Below, in pieces: positions 1 through 6,520 of a stretch of 8,382 bases of DNA; positions within the stretch are counted from its first letter, which is position 1; each line of letters begins with the position of its first letter. This stretch comes from Pseudomonadota bacterium (GTDB lineage Bacteria; Bdellovibrionota; Bacteriovoracia; Bacteriovoracales; Bacteriovoracaceae). The DNA lies in the NCBI GenBank assembly GCA_021299675.1, contig JAJTIF010000275.1, forward strand, positions 1 through 8,382, read 5' to 3'. A program made the position numbers and the translations under genes. Under the pieces are notes generated by a model that was not told the origin of the DNA, made no database searches, and was given only the letters and a program-made list of their open reading frames with translations.

Positions 1-1
1 C

Positions 2-118
2 TTGGATAAGGGCGGGCACTCGTGGCCTGGGGGCGTAAAACCTCGAGGAAAAAAAGTCAACGAATCGCCGATCAGTGCGAACGAAGAGATCTGGAAATTT
101 TTTAAGGAGCTCCCTTGA
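2..118 (+). CDS. C-terminal end of a PHB-depolymerase/feruloyl-esterase-like hydrolase (5' end outside window)
   Basis: Only the last 38 codons are present, ending with TGA at 116-118. The fragment contains GGHSWPGG (fragment residues 4-11) and ends with ANEEIWKFFKELP. This combination is typical of the C-terminus of the alpha/beta-hydrolase family that includes polyhydroxybutyrate depolymerases and LpqC-like esterases (COG3509): the His of GGH-x-WPGG is the usual catalytic histidine, and the closing helix reads roughly A-x-x-x-IW-x-FF. Members are generally secreted esterases. The nucleophile, acid residue and any signal peptide lie upstream of the window, so the substrate cannot be judged. 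The stop codon overlaps the TTG start of the next gene (TTGA, 115-118), which suggests translational coupling in one operon. Family assignment rests on a short motif and is moderately sure. Confidence 0.72.
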   Translation: MDKGGHSWPGGVKPRGKKVNESPISANEEIWKFFKELP

Positions 119-1395
119 AGAACCTCCTCAACCTCATTCTCTTTCAAAGCGGCTGGTGGACCACAGTTTACTTGGTTGAGTCCGGCTCTGCCCTGACGGC
201 ATTTTTCGTCCTCATCACACTTGGATGTTTTCACCTGATGTGCTTCTCACAAAAAGGTGAAACGGAGTTTGTCCTTAAGGCCACGCTCATGGGATACCTC
301 AGTGACACACTCCTGCACGTGGCTGGGCTGATCAGTTTTCTTCCGCCAGTAGAAAGTTTTCCCCATCCATGGCTCTTTGGGATTTGGTTTCTCTTGAGCT
401 GCACTCTGCTGCACTCCATGAAGTGGATTCTAGATAAGAAGTGGCCAGGAATCCTCGCAGCCGCATTTATGGGTCCCTTGACCTACTTTCTGGTGGCACA
501 AAAATATAGCTTCATTTCCTACCCCACCCAGTCGCTTCCCACTCTTCTGCTCCAGGGACTGATTTGGGGCATTCTTATTTATCTCTTTTCTAAACTGACT
601 CCAAAGGCAAAAGTCATGATTGATCTTAAAGACCGTCACATTCTGCTCACTGGTGCCAGCCGCGGGATCGGTCTGGCGCTCGCCCAGGAGCTGGCCCGTC
701 GCCAAGTGACCCTTCACCTTGTAGGACGCTCCATCACGGAGGAGCACATCGCTGGTTTAAAAAAAGAGGGAGCACATGAGGTCAAGATCTATCGCACGGA
801 TCTGGCTCAACACCAGGAACTCACGGCGCTGGTGGCGCAGCTCAAAGCTTATCCGATTGATGTCGTTATCAACAACGCTGGACAGTTGACGGGGGGTCTC
901 CTCGAAGAGCAGTCTGTTGATGACATCGAGACCATGCTTAATCTAAACGTTAACGCTCTGATCCGTCTCACTCGCCTCATGCTCCCGAGCATGCTGGAGA
1001 GAAAAAATGGAGTGATCATCAACAACTCCAGCGTGTCAGGGAAAATGTTTTTCCCCTGTGCCAGCACCTACGCCGCTTCTAAGGCTGCCGTCGCTGCTTT
1101 CACCCACAGTCTGGCGCAAGAGTTGCGCGGTACCGGCGTCAGCGCACACCTTATGATTACTCCCGGTGTGAAGACAAAAATGTTTGATGACATCTCTCAG
1201 CTCTATGGGGGGCACTTGGATTTAAGCTTCATGAGCTCCATCCCCGCCGCTCGCTGGGCCCAGAAGGTTATCACACAAGTCGAGCAAGGACGGGACGTGA
1301 TCTGGCCTGAGGGAACGACCTATCTCGGCGTTAAGTTTGCGTACTACTTCCCCACCCTCTTTGAAAAAATGGTTGCCACAAAATTTAAACGCTAA
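115..1395 (+). CDS. Fusion protein: DUF2878-like membrane domain plus short-chain dehydrogenase/reductase
   Basis: The protein has 426 residues in two parts. Residues 1-160 are hydrophobic with about five membrane segments. They follow the pattern of DUF2878 (N-terminal N-x-x-x-FQ..WW, G60-x-x-x-D64, HPWLFGIWF around 84-92, GPLTYFLVA around 120-128). Residues 170-426 are a classical SDR: cofactor loop TGASRGIG 179-186, NNAG 253-256, structural N278, catalytic S306, Y319 and K323 (YAASK), and TPG 349-351 followed by T354. R205 after beta-strand 2 (LVGRS) hints at NADP(H), which is inference. The membrane part would tether the cytoplasmic reductase to the inner membrane. The TTG start is supported by AAGGAG (104-109) five bases upstream, and TTG overlaps the upstream TGA. 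The rhodanese gene follows after 12 bases. The substrate is unknown. SDR identity is near certain; DUF2878 identity is good but unaligned. The fusion is in a single uninterrupted frame. Confidence 0.93.
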   Translation: MKNLLNLILFQSGWWTTVYLVESGSALTAFFVLITLGCFHLMCFSQKGETEFVLKATLMGYLSDTLLHVAGLISFLPPVESFPHPWLFGIWFLLSCTLLHSMKWILDKKWPGILAAAFMGPLTYFLVAQKYSFISYPTQSLPTLLLQGLIWGILIYLFSKLTPKAKVMIDLKDRHILLTGASRGIGLALAQELARRQVTLHLVGRSITEEHIAGLKKEGAHEVKIYRTDLAQHQELTALVAQLKAYPIDVVINNAGQLTGGLLEEQSVDDIETMLNLNVNALIRLTRLMLPSMLERKNGVIINNSSVSGKMFFPCASTYAASKAAVAAFTHSLAQELRGTGVSAHLMITPGVKTKMFDDISQLYGGHLDLSFMSSIPAARWAQKVITQVEQGRDVIWPEGTTYLGVKFAYYFPTLFEKMVATKFKR

Positions 1396-1407
1396 TGAAG
1401 GACCTTT

Positions 1408-1719
1408 ATGAAATTATTTTTTGTTCTCCTTTTCATCTCCATGAGTCTTTTTGCTCAAGACACCATTCTCATTGATGTGAGGGAGCAAGACGAGGTAGCC
1501 CAAGGGATGCTCAAAAACGCTCAGTGGATTCCGCTCTCAAAGCTGGATGAGAAAAAAATCACAGAACTCAAAGAGCAATACAAAGATAAAAAGATCGAGG
1601 TCTACTGCCGCTCCGGTGGTCGAGCAAATAAATTCATCTCTCTCTTAGGTTTCCCTGAAGCCCAAGCCAAAAATCTTGGTGGCTATGAAGAGCTCAAAAC
1701 CAAAGGACAGTCGAAGTAA
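1408..1719 (+). CDS. Small exported single-domain rhodanese (PspE/GlpE-like sulfurtransferase)
   Basis: The product has 103 residues. It begins with a hydrophobic Sec-type leader (MKLFFVLLFISMSLFA, likely cut after A16 or Q17), followed by one rhodanese domain. Family marks are IDVRE at 22-26 and the active loop CRSGGR at 67-72, with C67 the persulfide-carrying cysteine and R68/R72 anion-binding. NLGGYEEL near the C-terminus is the usual rhodanese ending (compare NLxGG). Length and leader match periplasmic PspE-type enzymes, which move sulfane sulfur from thiosulfate to cyanide or thiols in vitro; the true acceptor is unknown. The start is supported by AAGGA at 1398-1402. The gene lies 12 bases after the SDR fusion and 2 bases before a YeiH-like transporter, so a shared transcript is very likely and a sulfur-related role is plausible. 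Confidence 0.93.
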   Translation: MKLFFVLLFISMSLFAQDTILIDVREQDEVAQGMLKNAQWIPLSKLDEKKITELKEQYKDKKIEVYCRSGGRANKFISLLGFPEAQAKNLGGYEELKTKGQSK

Positions 1720-1721
1720 TC

Positions 1722-2642
1722 ATGAAACCAATTTATCTTGTCATTCCTCTTTTTTTGATCGCTGCCTTTCAGCTGGCGCCCCACTGGAGCCTGCTCTTCG
1801 GTTTAAGTTGTGCGCTCTTGCTGACTCTCCGGGCGCCAGTGATTAATCTGGCCAAGATCTGGAGCACTCGTTTTCTGCAAGCCTCGATTGTGCTCATCGG
1901 AGCGAGCCTCAACTTCAAGGTCATCGCTGACTCAGGCCCCCAGCTTTTCTTCACCACTCTTCTTAGCATCGTGTTCATCATGCTGGTCGGATCACTGCTG
2001 GGGCGCGTGTTTAAAATCACTTCACCTTTGCGCCAACTCCTGTCTGCAGGGACTGCGATTTGTGGCGGCAGCGCGATTGGTGCACTCTCCGGAGTGCTCA
2101 AAGCGGACTCACTGAGCATCGCCACGGCGATGGGCCTGGTGTTTCTACTCAACGCCGTCTCTGTGTTTATTTTTCCACCGATTGCCCATGCCTTGCAGCT
2201 CTCCCAGGAACAGTTCGGCATCTGGGCTGCACTCGCTATCCACGACACAAGTGCTGTCGTCGCCGCCGCTCAGATCTATGGCGAAAAGTCCTTGGAATTT
2301 GCCACGACACTCAAGCTCACACGGGCCCTGTGGATCATCCCGCTGTGCTTTGTGATGAGCCTCAAGCATCGAGGCGCTGGTCAGCAGAAGATCCCCTGGT
2401 TCATTTTTCTCTTTATTGCAGCATCGCTGCTTTTTACCTTCACCCCGCCCCTGGCGGCCTACATCTCCCCCATTAAACTGATCAGTCGGACAGGTTTTTC
2501 CTGGACCCTATTTTTGATTGGGTTGAGTTTAAATCGGGCGCAACTCAAAGAAATCAAAATCAATTCTTTCTTTTTCGCCCTGACTCTTTGGTTTATTACG
2601 CTTGGTAGCACACTCTATTTTGTCCTATCCATCAAAGAGTAA
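1722..2642 (+). CDS. YeiH/UPF0324-family putative sulfate (sulfite) exporter, inner-membrane protein
   Basis: This 306-residue protein is strongly hydrophobic, with about nine or ten membrane segments. It carries the hallmarks of the YeiH/UPF0324 family (Cons_hypoth698): LIGASLNF around 58-65, AGTAICGGSAI at 109-119 (family GTxICGxSAI), AIHDTSAVVAA at 172-182, and the TRALWIIPL segment at 200-208. Family members are annotated as putative sulfate exporters. A taurine-pathway relative (TauZ) has been proposed to export sulfite or sulfate, but transport is not well proven for most members. The protein is somewhat shorter than typical (about 330-350), apparently at the N-terminus. The start ATG lies 2 bases after the rhodanese stop, with a weak GAAG (1713-1716) upstream, which points to translational coupling. 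No terminator is visible in the 38 bases before the helicase gene. Confidence 0.88.
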   Translation: MKPIYLVIPLFLIAAFQLAPHWSLLFGLSCALLLTLRAPVINLAKIWSTRFLQASIVLIGASLNFKVIADSGPQLFFTTLLSIVFIMLVGSLLGRVFKITSPLRQLLSAGTAICGGSAIGALSGVLKADSLSIATAMGLVFLLNAVSVFIFPPIAHALQLSQEQFGIWAALAIHDTSAVVAAAQIYGEKSLEFATTLKLTRALWIIPLCFVMSLKHRGAGQQKIPWFIFLFIAASLLFTFTPPLAAYISPIKLISRTGFSWTLFLIGLSLNRAQLKEIKINSFFFALTLWFITLGSTLYFVLSIKE

Positions 2643-2680
2643 GACGTGCTAAATAGCCGTATAAAAAAGGAATTTTTGTT

Positions 2681-4027
2681 TTGAACACACCTGCATTTAG
2701 AGATCTCAATCTCATCGACCCCTTGCTAAAAGCGCTTGATGCTGTTGGCTACACTCATCCGACACCGATTCAACTTAAGGCCATTCCCCCTCTTCTCGAG
2801 GGCCATGACCTTTTAGGTTGCGCACAAACCGGGACTGGTAAGACCGCAGCTTTTGCGCTGCCCTTGATCCAAAATCTTAAAAAGAATCCGATCCGCTACA
2901 ATGCCAAACAACCTCGTATACTGGTCTTGACCCCAACTCGCGAGTTGGCCATTCAAGTGCATGATAATTTTGTCGAGTACTCAAAATTTGTGAACCTCAA
3001 AACTTCCGTCATTTTCGGAGGAGTTGGTCAGGCCCCGCAAGTCAAGAGTATGCTCGGTGGTGTCGACGTGCTTGTCGCCACTCCAGGTCGTCTACTCGAT
3101 TTGATCAATCAGCGCCACGTCTCCCTAAGGGAGCTCGAGGTCTTCGTGCTCGATGAAGCTGATAGAATGCTCGACATGGGCTTTATCCATGACATCAAAA
3201 AAATAATCGCTCTCCTGCCCGAGAAGCGTCACAATCTTTTCTTCTCAGCCACTATGCCTAAAGAGATTGAGCAACTGGCCAACACCATTTTGCGCAATCC
3301 GATCCGCGTAGCGGTGGCTCCGGTCTCCTCGACGGCAGAGCTGATTGAACAGCGAGTGATGTTCGTGGACAAAGATAAGAAGCGTGATCTTTTAAAGCAC
3401 CTCTTTCAAGACCCGAGCCTCTCCAAGGTCATCATTTTTACTCGCACCAAACACGGTGCCAATAAAGTGTCTGAGGTGCTCACAAAAGCTGGCATTAAGT
3501 CCGACGCTATTCACGGCAACAAGTCTCAGACGGCGCGCCAGAATGCTTTGAATAATTTCAAAGACGGCAAAATCCGTGCCCTCATTGCCACGGACATCGC
3601 CGCTCGCGGCATTGATGTAGACGACATCACTCACGTGATTAATTTCGAGCTTCCTCACGAACCGGAGAGCTACGTTCACCGGATCGGCCGAACGGCCCGC
3701 GCTGGAGCTAAGGGCAAAGCAATTGCCTTCTGTGATGCGGAGGAGAAGTCACTCTTAAAGCAGATTGAGAAAGTGATCAAGATGGAAGTCCCTTTGGATC
3801 CGAATCAGCCCTATCACTCGGACGCAGTAGAAGGCGCCAGAATCCTTAAGCCTGGTCAAGCCAAGGCCTTGATTGAATCAAGAGGTCCGTCTCGGGCCCC
3901 GCAGCGTGGCAGACGCCCCCAAGAAGGACGACGCCCCTCAGAGGCGCGTTCAGGAGAGAAGCCTCGCTCGGATAATCGCTTTCCTAAGAAGAAATTCCGC
4001 TCACCTGCTCCAAAGAAGAACGACTAG
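2681..4027 (+). CDS. rhlE: RhlE-like DEAD-box ATP-dependent RNA helicase
   Basis: The protein has 448 residues and a complete DEAD-box core. Motifs in order: Q motif (F6, GYTHPTPIQ 23-31), motif I AQTGTGKT 48-55, Ia PTREL 85-89, Ib TPGR 134-137, II DEAD 158-161, III SAT 189-191, IV IIFTRTK 251-257, V ATDIAARGID 303-312, and VI HRIGRTARAG 333-342. From about residue 400 the tail is rich in Arg, Lys and Pro, with a repeated GRRPxE, ending PAPKKND. Such basic tails usually bind RNA nonspecifically. Members unwind short RNA duplexes in ribosome assembly, mRNA decay and cold adaptation. The TTG start is supported by AAGGAA at 2667-2672, eight bases upstream; a TATAAA at 2660-2665 is too close to be a convincing promoter. 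The subgroup (RhlE rather than other DEAD-box types) rests on overall resemblance. The stop codon overlaps the convergent downstream gene. Confidence 0.95.
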   Translation: MNTPAFRDLNLIDPLLKALDAVGYTHPTPIQLKAIPPLLEGHDLLGCAQTGTGKTAAFALPLIQNLKKNPIRYNAKQPRILVLTPTRELAIQVHDNFVEYSKFVNLKTSVIFGGVGQAPQVKSMLGGVDVLVATPGRLLDLINQRHVSLRELEVFVLDEADRMLDMGFIHDIKKIIALLPEKRHNLFFSATMPKEIEQLANTILRNPIRVAVAPVSSTAELIEQRVMFVDKDKKRDLLKHLFQDPSLSKVIIFTRTKHGANKVSEVLTKAGIKSDAIHGNKSQTARQNALNNFKDGKIRALIATDIAARGIDVDDITHVINFELPHEPESYVHRIGRTARAGAKGKAIAFCDAEEKSLLKQIEKVIKMEVPLDPNQPYHSDAVEGARILKPGQAKALIESRGPSRAPQRGRRPQEGRRPSEARSGEKPRSDNRFPKKKFRSPAPKKND

Positions 4028-5274
4028 TCCTGAACCAGGCCAGTCGCATATCTCTTCGCGGCTCCCATTCTCCATAACCCATGGGCCACAAGTCTCAGGG
4101 CGAAGTAAGCCATCACGATTGGCTTCAAGGCTTCGAGCTGATAGCTGTAGACAAGATAGCTAAGCATGAGCGACTCAAAGAAGATGAAGAACCCATCGGA
4201 GTGGCGGGCCCAGTCTTTTGACTCAAGCATTCCTCCCCAATTGGTGATCATGTGCCAGACGAGTCCCGTCAAGAGCACACGCTCTACGACAGTCAGAGGC
4301 CACTGCAAGTTGATAGCGATGAACATCAGCCCTGTGCCAAGAATGCTCGAGAGAATGAGGTAGTTTTTGGTCGCTGCACTCACGGGGGTCGTGAACTTTA
4401 CTAAGGTCTTTTCATTCACCCTGTAGCGAGGAATGTTCCTGCAGTCTTCTGGTCTCCAGCCCAGGGGCATAAACCACAATCGAATTTTATCCCACCAGCT
4501 CTTCGTGGCACATGCATCCCGCCACAGCACCATCCAGTAGTGCCAATAGATCTTGTTCGGGTTCCAGGAAGCCACTGGAGTGAGAGCGCCGTAGATGGGC
4601 TCCTCTGTTTCTTCTGCATAGGTGCCAAACCACTTGTCCCAGATGATAAAAATCTCACCGAAGTTTTTATCCAAGTACTTATCATTAATCGCGTGGTGGA
4701 TGCGGTGATAAGATGGCGAATTGAAGATGAGCTCGAACCACTTCATTCGACCAATCGTGCGGGTGTGGTGCCAGAAAGCGAGGAAGAGTTGCACCGCTGA
4801 AGCGGCATAGATGGCTTCCGGCTTAAAACCCAGCAGGGCCAAAGGCCACAGGTAGGTGAACGAGAAAAGCCGTTGCGTAATACTTGCTCTCACGGCCACG
4901 AAGAGGTTGAACTCCTCCGAGGTGTGATGAGGCATGTGAGCGGCCCACAGGAAATTGATCGTGTGGTTATGGCGGTGGTACCAGTAGAAGAGGAAATCAA
5001 AGAGCACTAGCAGGATGATAAAATTCACCCAAGTGGTTTCAATTGTCAGGAGGCGGTAGTCATAGATCTTTCCGAAGCTGACGATCACGAGAAAAGCGAC
5101 GAAGAGATTAACGCACTGGTTCCCTAAAGCCGTTCCTAGGTTTGTGATCGCATCGGGAAAATTGATGAAATCCTTACGTTTAATAAAACAGTAGATAATC
5201 TCCATGACAATCATCACCACAGCAGCAGGTGTGATAAAGGAATAGATGTTCACCAGATTGATTTCGTCAGTCAT
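4024..5274 (-). CDS. Sterol desaturase/fatty acid hydroxylase family membrane di-iron enzyme, alkylglycerol-monooxygenase-like
   Basis: The 416-residue integral membrane protein has the histidine clusters of the fatty acid hydroxylase superfamily: H100-x3-H104 (HRHNH), H113-x2-HH117 (HMPHH), HH 169-170, and H190-x2-HH194 (HRIHH). These bind a di-iron centre that uses O2. The surroundings (FDFLFYWYHR, LWAAHMPHHTSEEFNL, NSPSYHRIHH, then DKNFGEIFIIWDKWFGT) are closer to alkylglycerol monooxygenase (AGMO/TMEM195), which cleaves ether lipids with tetrahydrobiopterin, than to C-5 sterol desaturases. About 416 residues with extra C-terminal membrane segments (near 303-322, 326-343, 361-378 and 384-400) also fits AGMO. 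The substrate here is inference. The start has GAGG (complement of 5279-5282) four bases upstream. The gene diverges from a Crp/Fnr regulator across 71 bases holding an FNR-type box, so oxygen- or NO-linked control is plausible. Confidence 0.92.
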   Translation of the reverse strand: MTDEINLVNIYSFITPAAVVMIVMEIIYCFIKRKDFINFPDAITNLGTALGNQCVNLFVAFLVIVSFGKIYDYRLLTIETTWVNFIILLVLFDFLFYWYHRHNHTINFLWAAHMPHHTSEEFNLFVAVRASITQRLFSFTYLWPLALLGFKPEAIYAASAVQLFLAFWHHTRTIGRMKWFELIFNSPSYHRIHHAINDKYLDKNFGEIFIIWDKWFGTYAEETEEPIYGALTPVASWNPNKIYWHYWMVLWRDACATKSWWDKIRLWFMPLGWRPEDCRNIPRYRVNEKTLVKFTTPVSAATKNYLILSSILGTGLMFIAINLQWPLTVVERVLLTGLVWHMITNWGGMLESKDWARHSDGFFIFFESLMLSYLVYSYQLEALKPIVMAYFALRLVAHGLWRMGAAKRYATGLVQD

Positions 5275-5285
5275 ATAACCTCGCT

Positions 5286-5314
5286 TTGTCTTAGAGACTA
5301 AACCAAGCTAGAAT
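5286..5314 (+). promoter_or_regulatory. Candidate sigma70-type promoter of the Crp/Fnr regulator gene
   Basis: TTGTCT (5286-5291, 4 of 6 to TTGACA) and TAGAAT (5309-5314, 5 of 6 to TATAAT) are separated by 17 bases. This predicts transcription starting near 5321, about 25 bases before the ATG at 5346. The FNR-type box at 5324-5337 would then lie just downstream of the start point, a repressing position. Predicted by eye from consensus only. Confidence 0.45.
5297..5305 (-). promoter_or_regulatory. Candidate extended -10 promoter of the hydroxylase gene
   Basis: Read on the minus strand, this is TGGTTTAGT: an extended -10 (TGn) followed by TTTAGT (4 of 6 to TATAAT). It predicts a start near 5289-5290, about 15 bases before the hydroxylase ATG at 5274. 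No -35 is seen at the proper distance. Instead, the FNR-type box is centred about 40.5-41.5 bases upstream, the class II activator position. Weak alone, more convincing together with the box. Confidence 0.42.
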
Positions 5315-5323
5315 TTTGAGGAA

Positions 5324-5337
5324 TTGATCTAGATCAA
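5324..5337. promoter_or_regulatory. Perfect FNR/DNR-type operator TTGATCTAGATCAA
   Basis: The 14-base sequence is a perfect palindrome and matches the FNR consensus TTGAT-N4-ATCAA at every defined base. DNR/NNR nitric-oxide regulators use the same box. It lies in the 71-base space between the divergent hydroxylase (start 5274) and Crp/Fnr-family regulator (start 5346), ending eight bases before the regulator's ATG. Relative to the candidate promoters it is near +10 for the regulator and about -41 for the hydroxylase. This suggests autorepression and divergent activation, which is inference. It also contains TGA (5325-5327) in frame with the regulator, which fixes that gene's start downstream. 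Confidence 0.78.
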
Positions 5338-5345
5338 GAGAGACT

Positions 5346-5930
5346 ATGGACACAACACAACTCTTCCTAAGAGCACAGAATCTGGCGGGCATTAGCAGCG
5401 AGCAGTGGGAAGAATTTACACAGGCCTTTACGCTTAAAAGCTTTAAGAAATCAGAACTCATGCTGAAGGCCGGTGACAAGAGTGATGTGTTCTTCATTCT
5501 CATCCGAGGGATTGCCCGCAACTACGACCTCGATGAAAAAGGCAAAGAGTACACCAAGGTCTTTCGAGGGCCCGGAGAAATCATCGGGCCTTACGCAGAA
5601 ACCCTCGCACAAACTCCCACGCGCTTTTTCATCCAGGCCTTGAGCGACTGTGATGCCATCGCATTTTCCTATGCTCACTTCGTGGGCATGATGGATAAAT
5701 ATCCCCAGTGGCAGAAACTTGGTCGCATGATGGCCGAGGAGAATTACCAGGAAAAAGAAAAACGCGAGTACGAGCTTTTGCACTACTCAGCGGAGAAGCG
5801 CTACCTTGAATTTCTCGCTCAGTACGGGGAGCTGGCTCGCGAGATTCCTCAGTACCACGTCGCCTCCCTCTTAGGTGTCTCGCCGGAAGCACTCAATCGA
5901 ATCATCAAAACTCTGGAAAAAGGGAAATAA
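5346..5930 (+). CDS. Crp/Fnr-family transcriptional regulator (cysteine-poor, non-FeS type)
   Basis: The 194-residue protein has an N-terminal cyclic-nucleotide-binding-type beta-roll (about 10-115), a dimerisation helix (about 117-150) and a short C-terminal helix-turn-helix (about 168-190, IPQYHVASLLGVSPEALNRI). In the recognition helix, E181, N184 and R185 align with the E-x-x-S-R of FNR that reads TTGAT half-sites; N replaces S and P180 replaces V. The sensor part lacks FNR's cysteine cluster: C102 is the only cysteine. It also lacks a clear CRP cAMP signature. The effector is therefore unknown; haem/NO (DNR-like) or a small ligand are options. The total is shorter than CRP or FNR (about 210-250). 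The ATG is forced by an in-frame TGA at 5325-5327, with a modest AAGAGAG upstream. An FNR-type box just before the gene suggests autoregulation. A small membrane protein follows after 5 bases. Confidence 0.9.
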   Translation: MDTTQLFLRAQNLAGISSEQWEEFTQAFTLKSFKKSELMLKAGDKSDVFFILIRGIARNYDLDEKGKEYTKVFRGPGEIIGPYAETLAQTPTRFFIQALSDCDAIAFSYAHFVGMMDKYPQWQKLGRMMAEENYQEKEKREYELLHYSAEKRYLEFLAQYGELAREIPQYHVASLLGVSPEALNRIIKTLEKGK

Positions 5931-5935
5931 CTCTC

Positions 5936-6343
5936 ATGCTACGCTCATTCTCTTTGGCTTTTCTTTGCGGTTTTCTCTCCACTCTCCTCTTTCATCAAGG
6001 AGGAGTGTTTGTGTTGTACCTGTTTAAAGTCATCCCCTTTCAGCCCTGGGATTTTTCACTCAACCCTCAGGGAGTTCCGAAGGTCATTTCTCTCGCCTTC
6101 TTCGGTGGCTTGTGGGCGATGGCATCGCTGCTCTTGGCGCAAAAAATTCAAAAAAATTTTTGGGCCCTGCAAATTATTTTCGGAGCCATCGGGCCTACGG
6201 CCGTAGCGATGCTAGTGGTTTTCCCTCTCAAGGGTCTCGTTGTATCAGCACCCGTAGTCGTCGGAGGCTTGCTGCTGAACGGTCTTTGGGGACTTGGAGT
6301 GGCGATGGGATTAAAGCTCTTCAAGCTGCCTTCAACTCGCTGA
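5936..6343 (+). CDS. Small conserved membrane protein of unknown function
   Basis: The product has 135 residues with about four membrane segments (near 5-29, 50-68, 77-98 and 101-126) and almost no soluble part. The pattern FHQGGVFVLY near 19-28, then NPQGVPKVISLAFFGGLWA around 43-61, resembles an unnamed conserved proteobacterial family with FHQ and GVPxVLSLAFWGGLWG. I recognise the pattern but no function. The start lies 5 bases after the regulator's stop; AAGGG (5920-5924) inside the end of the regulator gene is a distant, weak ribosome site. The two genes are therefore probably co-transcribed and under the same control as the regulator. No catalytic residues are apparent. Confidence 0.8.
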   Translation: MLRSFSLAFLCGFLSTLLFHQGGVFVLYLFKVIPFQPWDFSLNPQGVPKVISLAFFGGLWAMASLLLAQKIQKNFWALQIIFGAIGPTAVAMLVVFPLKGLVVSAPVVVGGLLLNGLWGLGVAMGLKLFKLPSTR

Positions 6344-6359
6344 GATTGCACAAATAATC

Positions 6360-6387
6360 AAGATAGTTGAAAGTATACCTATCTTTT
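6360..6387 (+). terminator. Weak candidate terminator after the regulator/membrane-protein pair
   Basis: AAGATAG (6360-6366) pairs perfectly with CTATCTT (6379-6385) around a 12-base loop and runs into TTTT (6384-6387), 17 bases after the stop codon at 6343. The stem is short and A/T-rich and the T-run is short, so efficiency would be low. Confidence 0.3.
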
Positions 6388-6450
6388 AGCAGTGAGTGTC
6401 AGTAGTGTTGAGTTATCTGTTCTTAGCTACCTGCTCCTGACACCTGCTAC
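6387..6450. repeat. Imperfect long inverted repeat in the intergenic region (possible structured RNA or decayed repeat)
   Basis: TAGCAG (6387-6392) plus GTGTCAG (6396-6402) pair exactly with CTGACAC (6438-6444) plus CTGCTA (6445-6450), giving a 13-base-pair stem interrupted only by a 3-base TGA bulge. The loop (6403-6437) and right flank repeat the words CTACC, CCTGCT and CTACT, and AGTAGT (6401-6406) could alternatively pair with ACTACT (6457-6462). No open frame of note crosses it. It could be a structured leader or small RNA, or a degenerate repeat; orientation is undecided. Confidence 0.45.
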
Positions 6451-6520
6451 TAGTTACTACTTCAGATCTACTTAAAACTCCCAAAGACTTTTAATCTAGC
6501 GCACTTTTAAAATTTATTTT

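Noticed and set aside
1769..2248. Long minus-strand open frame of 159 codons
   Set aside because: It is the antisense shadow of the YeiH-like gene; its product is of low-complexity composition without a recognisable domain.
2660..2665. TATAAA as a promoter -10 for the helicase gene
   Set aside because: It lies directly before the ribosome site, so the transcript would begin at or after the Shine-Dalgarno, and no -35 is seen.
3869..3881. TTGATTGAATCAA, resembling a second FNR-type box
   Set aside because: The spacer is 3 rather than 4 bases and the sequence lies inside the helicase coding region (ALIES), far from any promoter.
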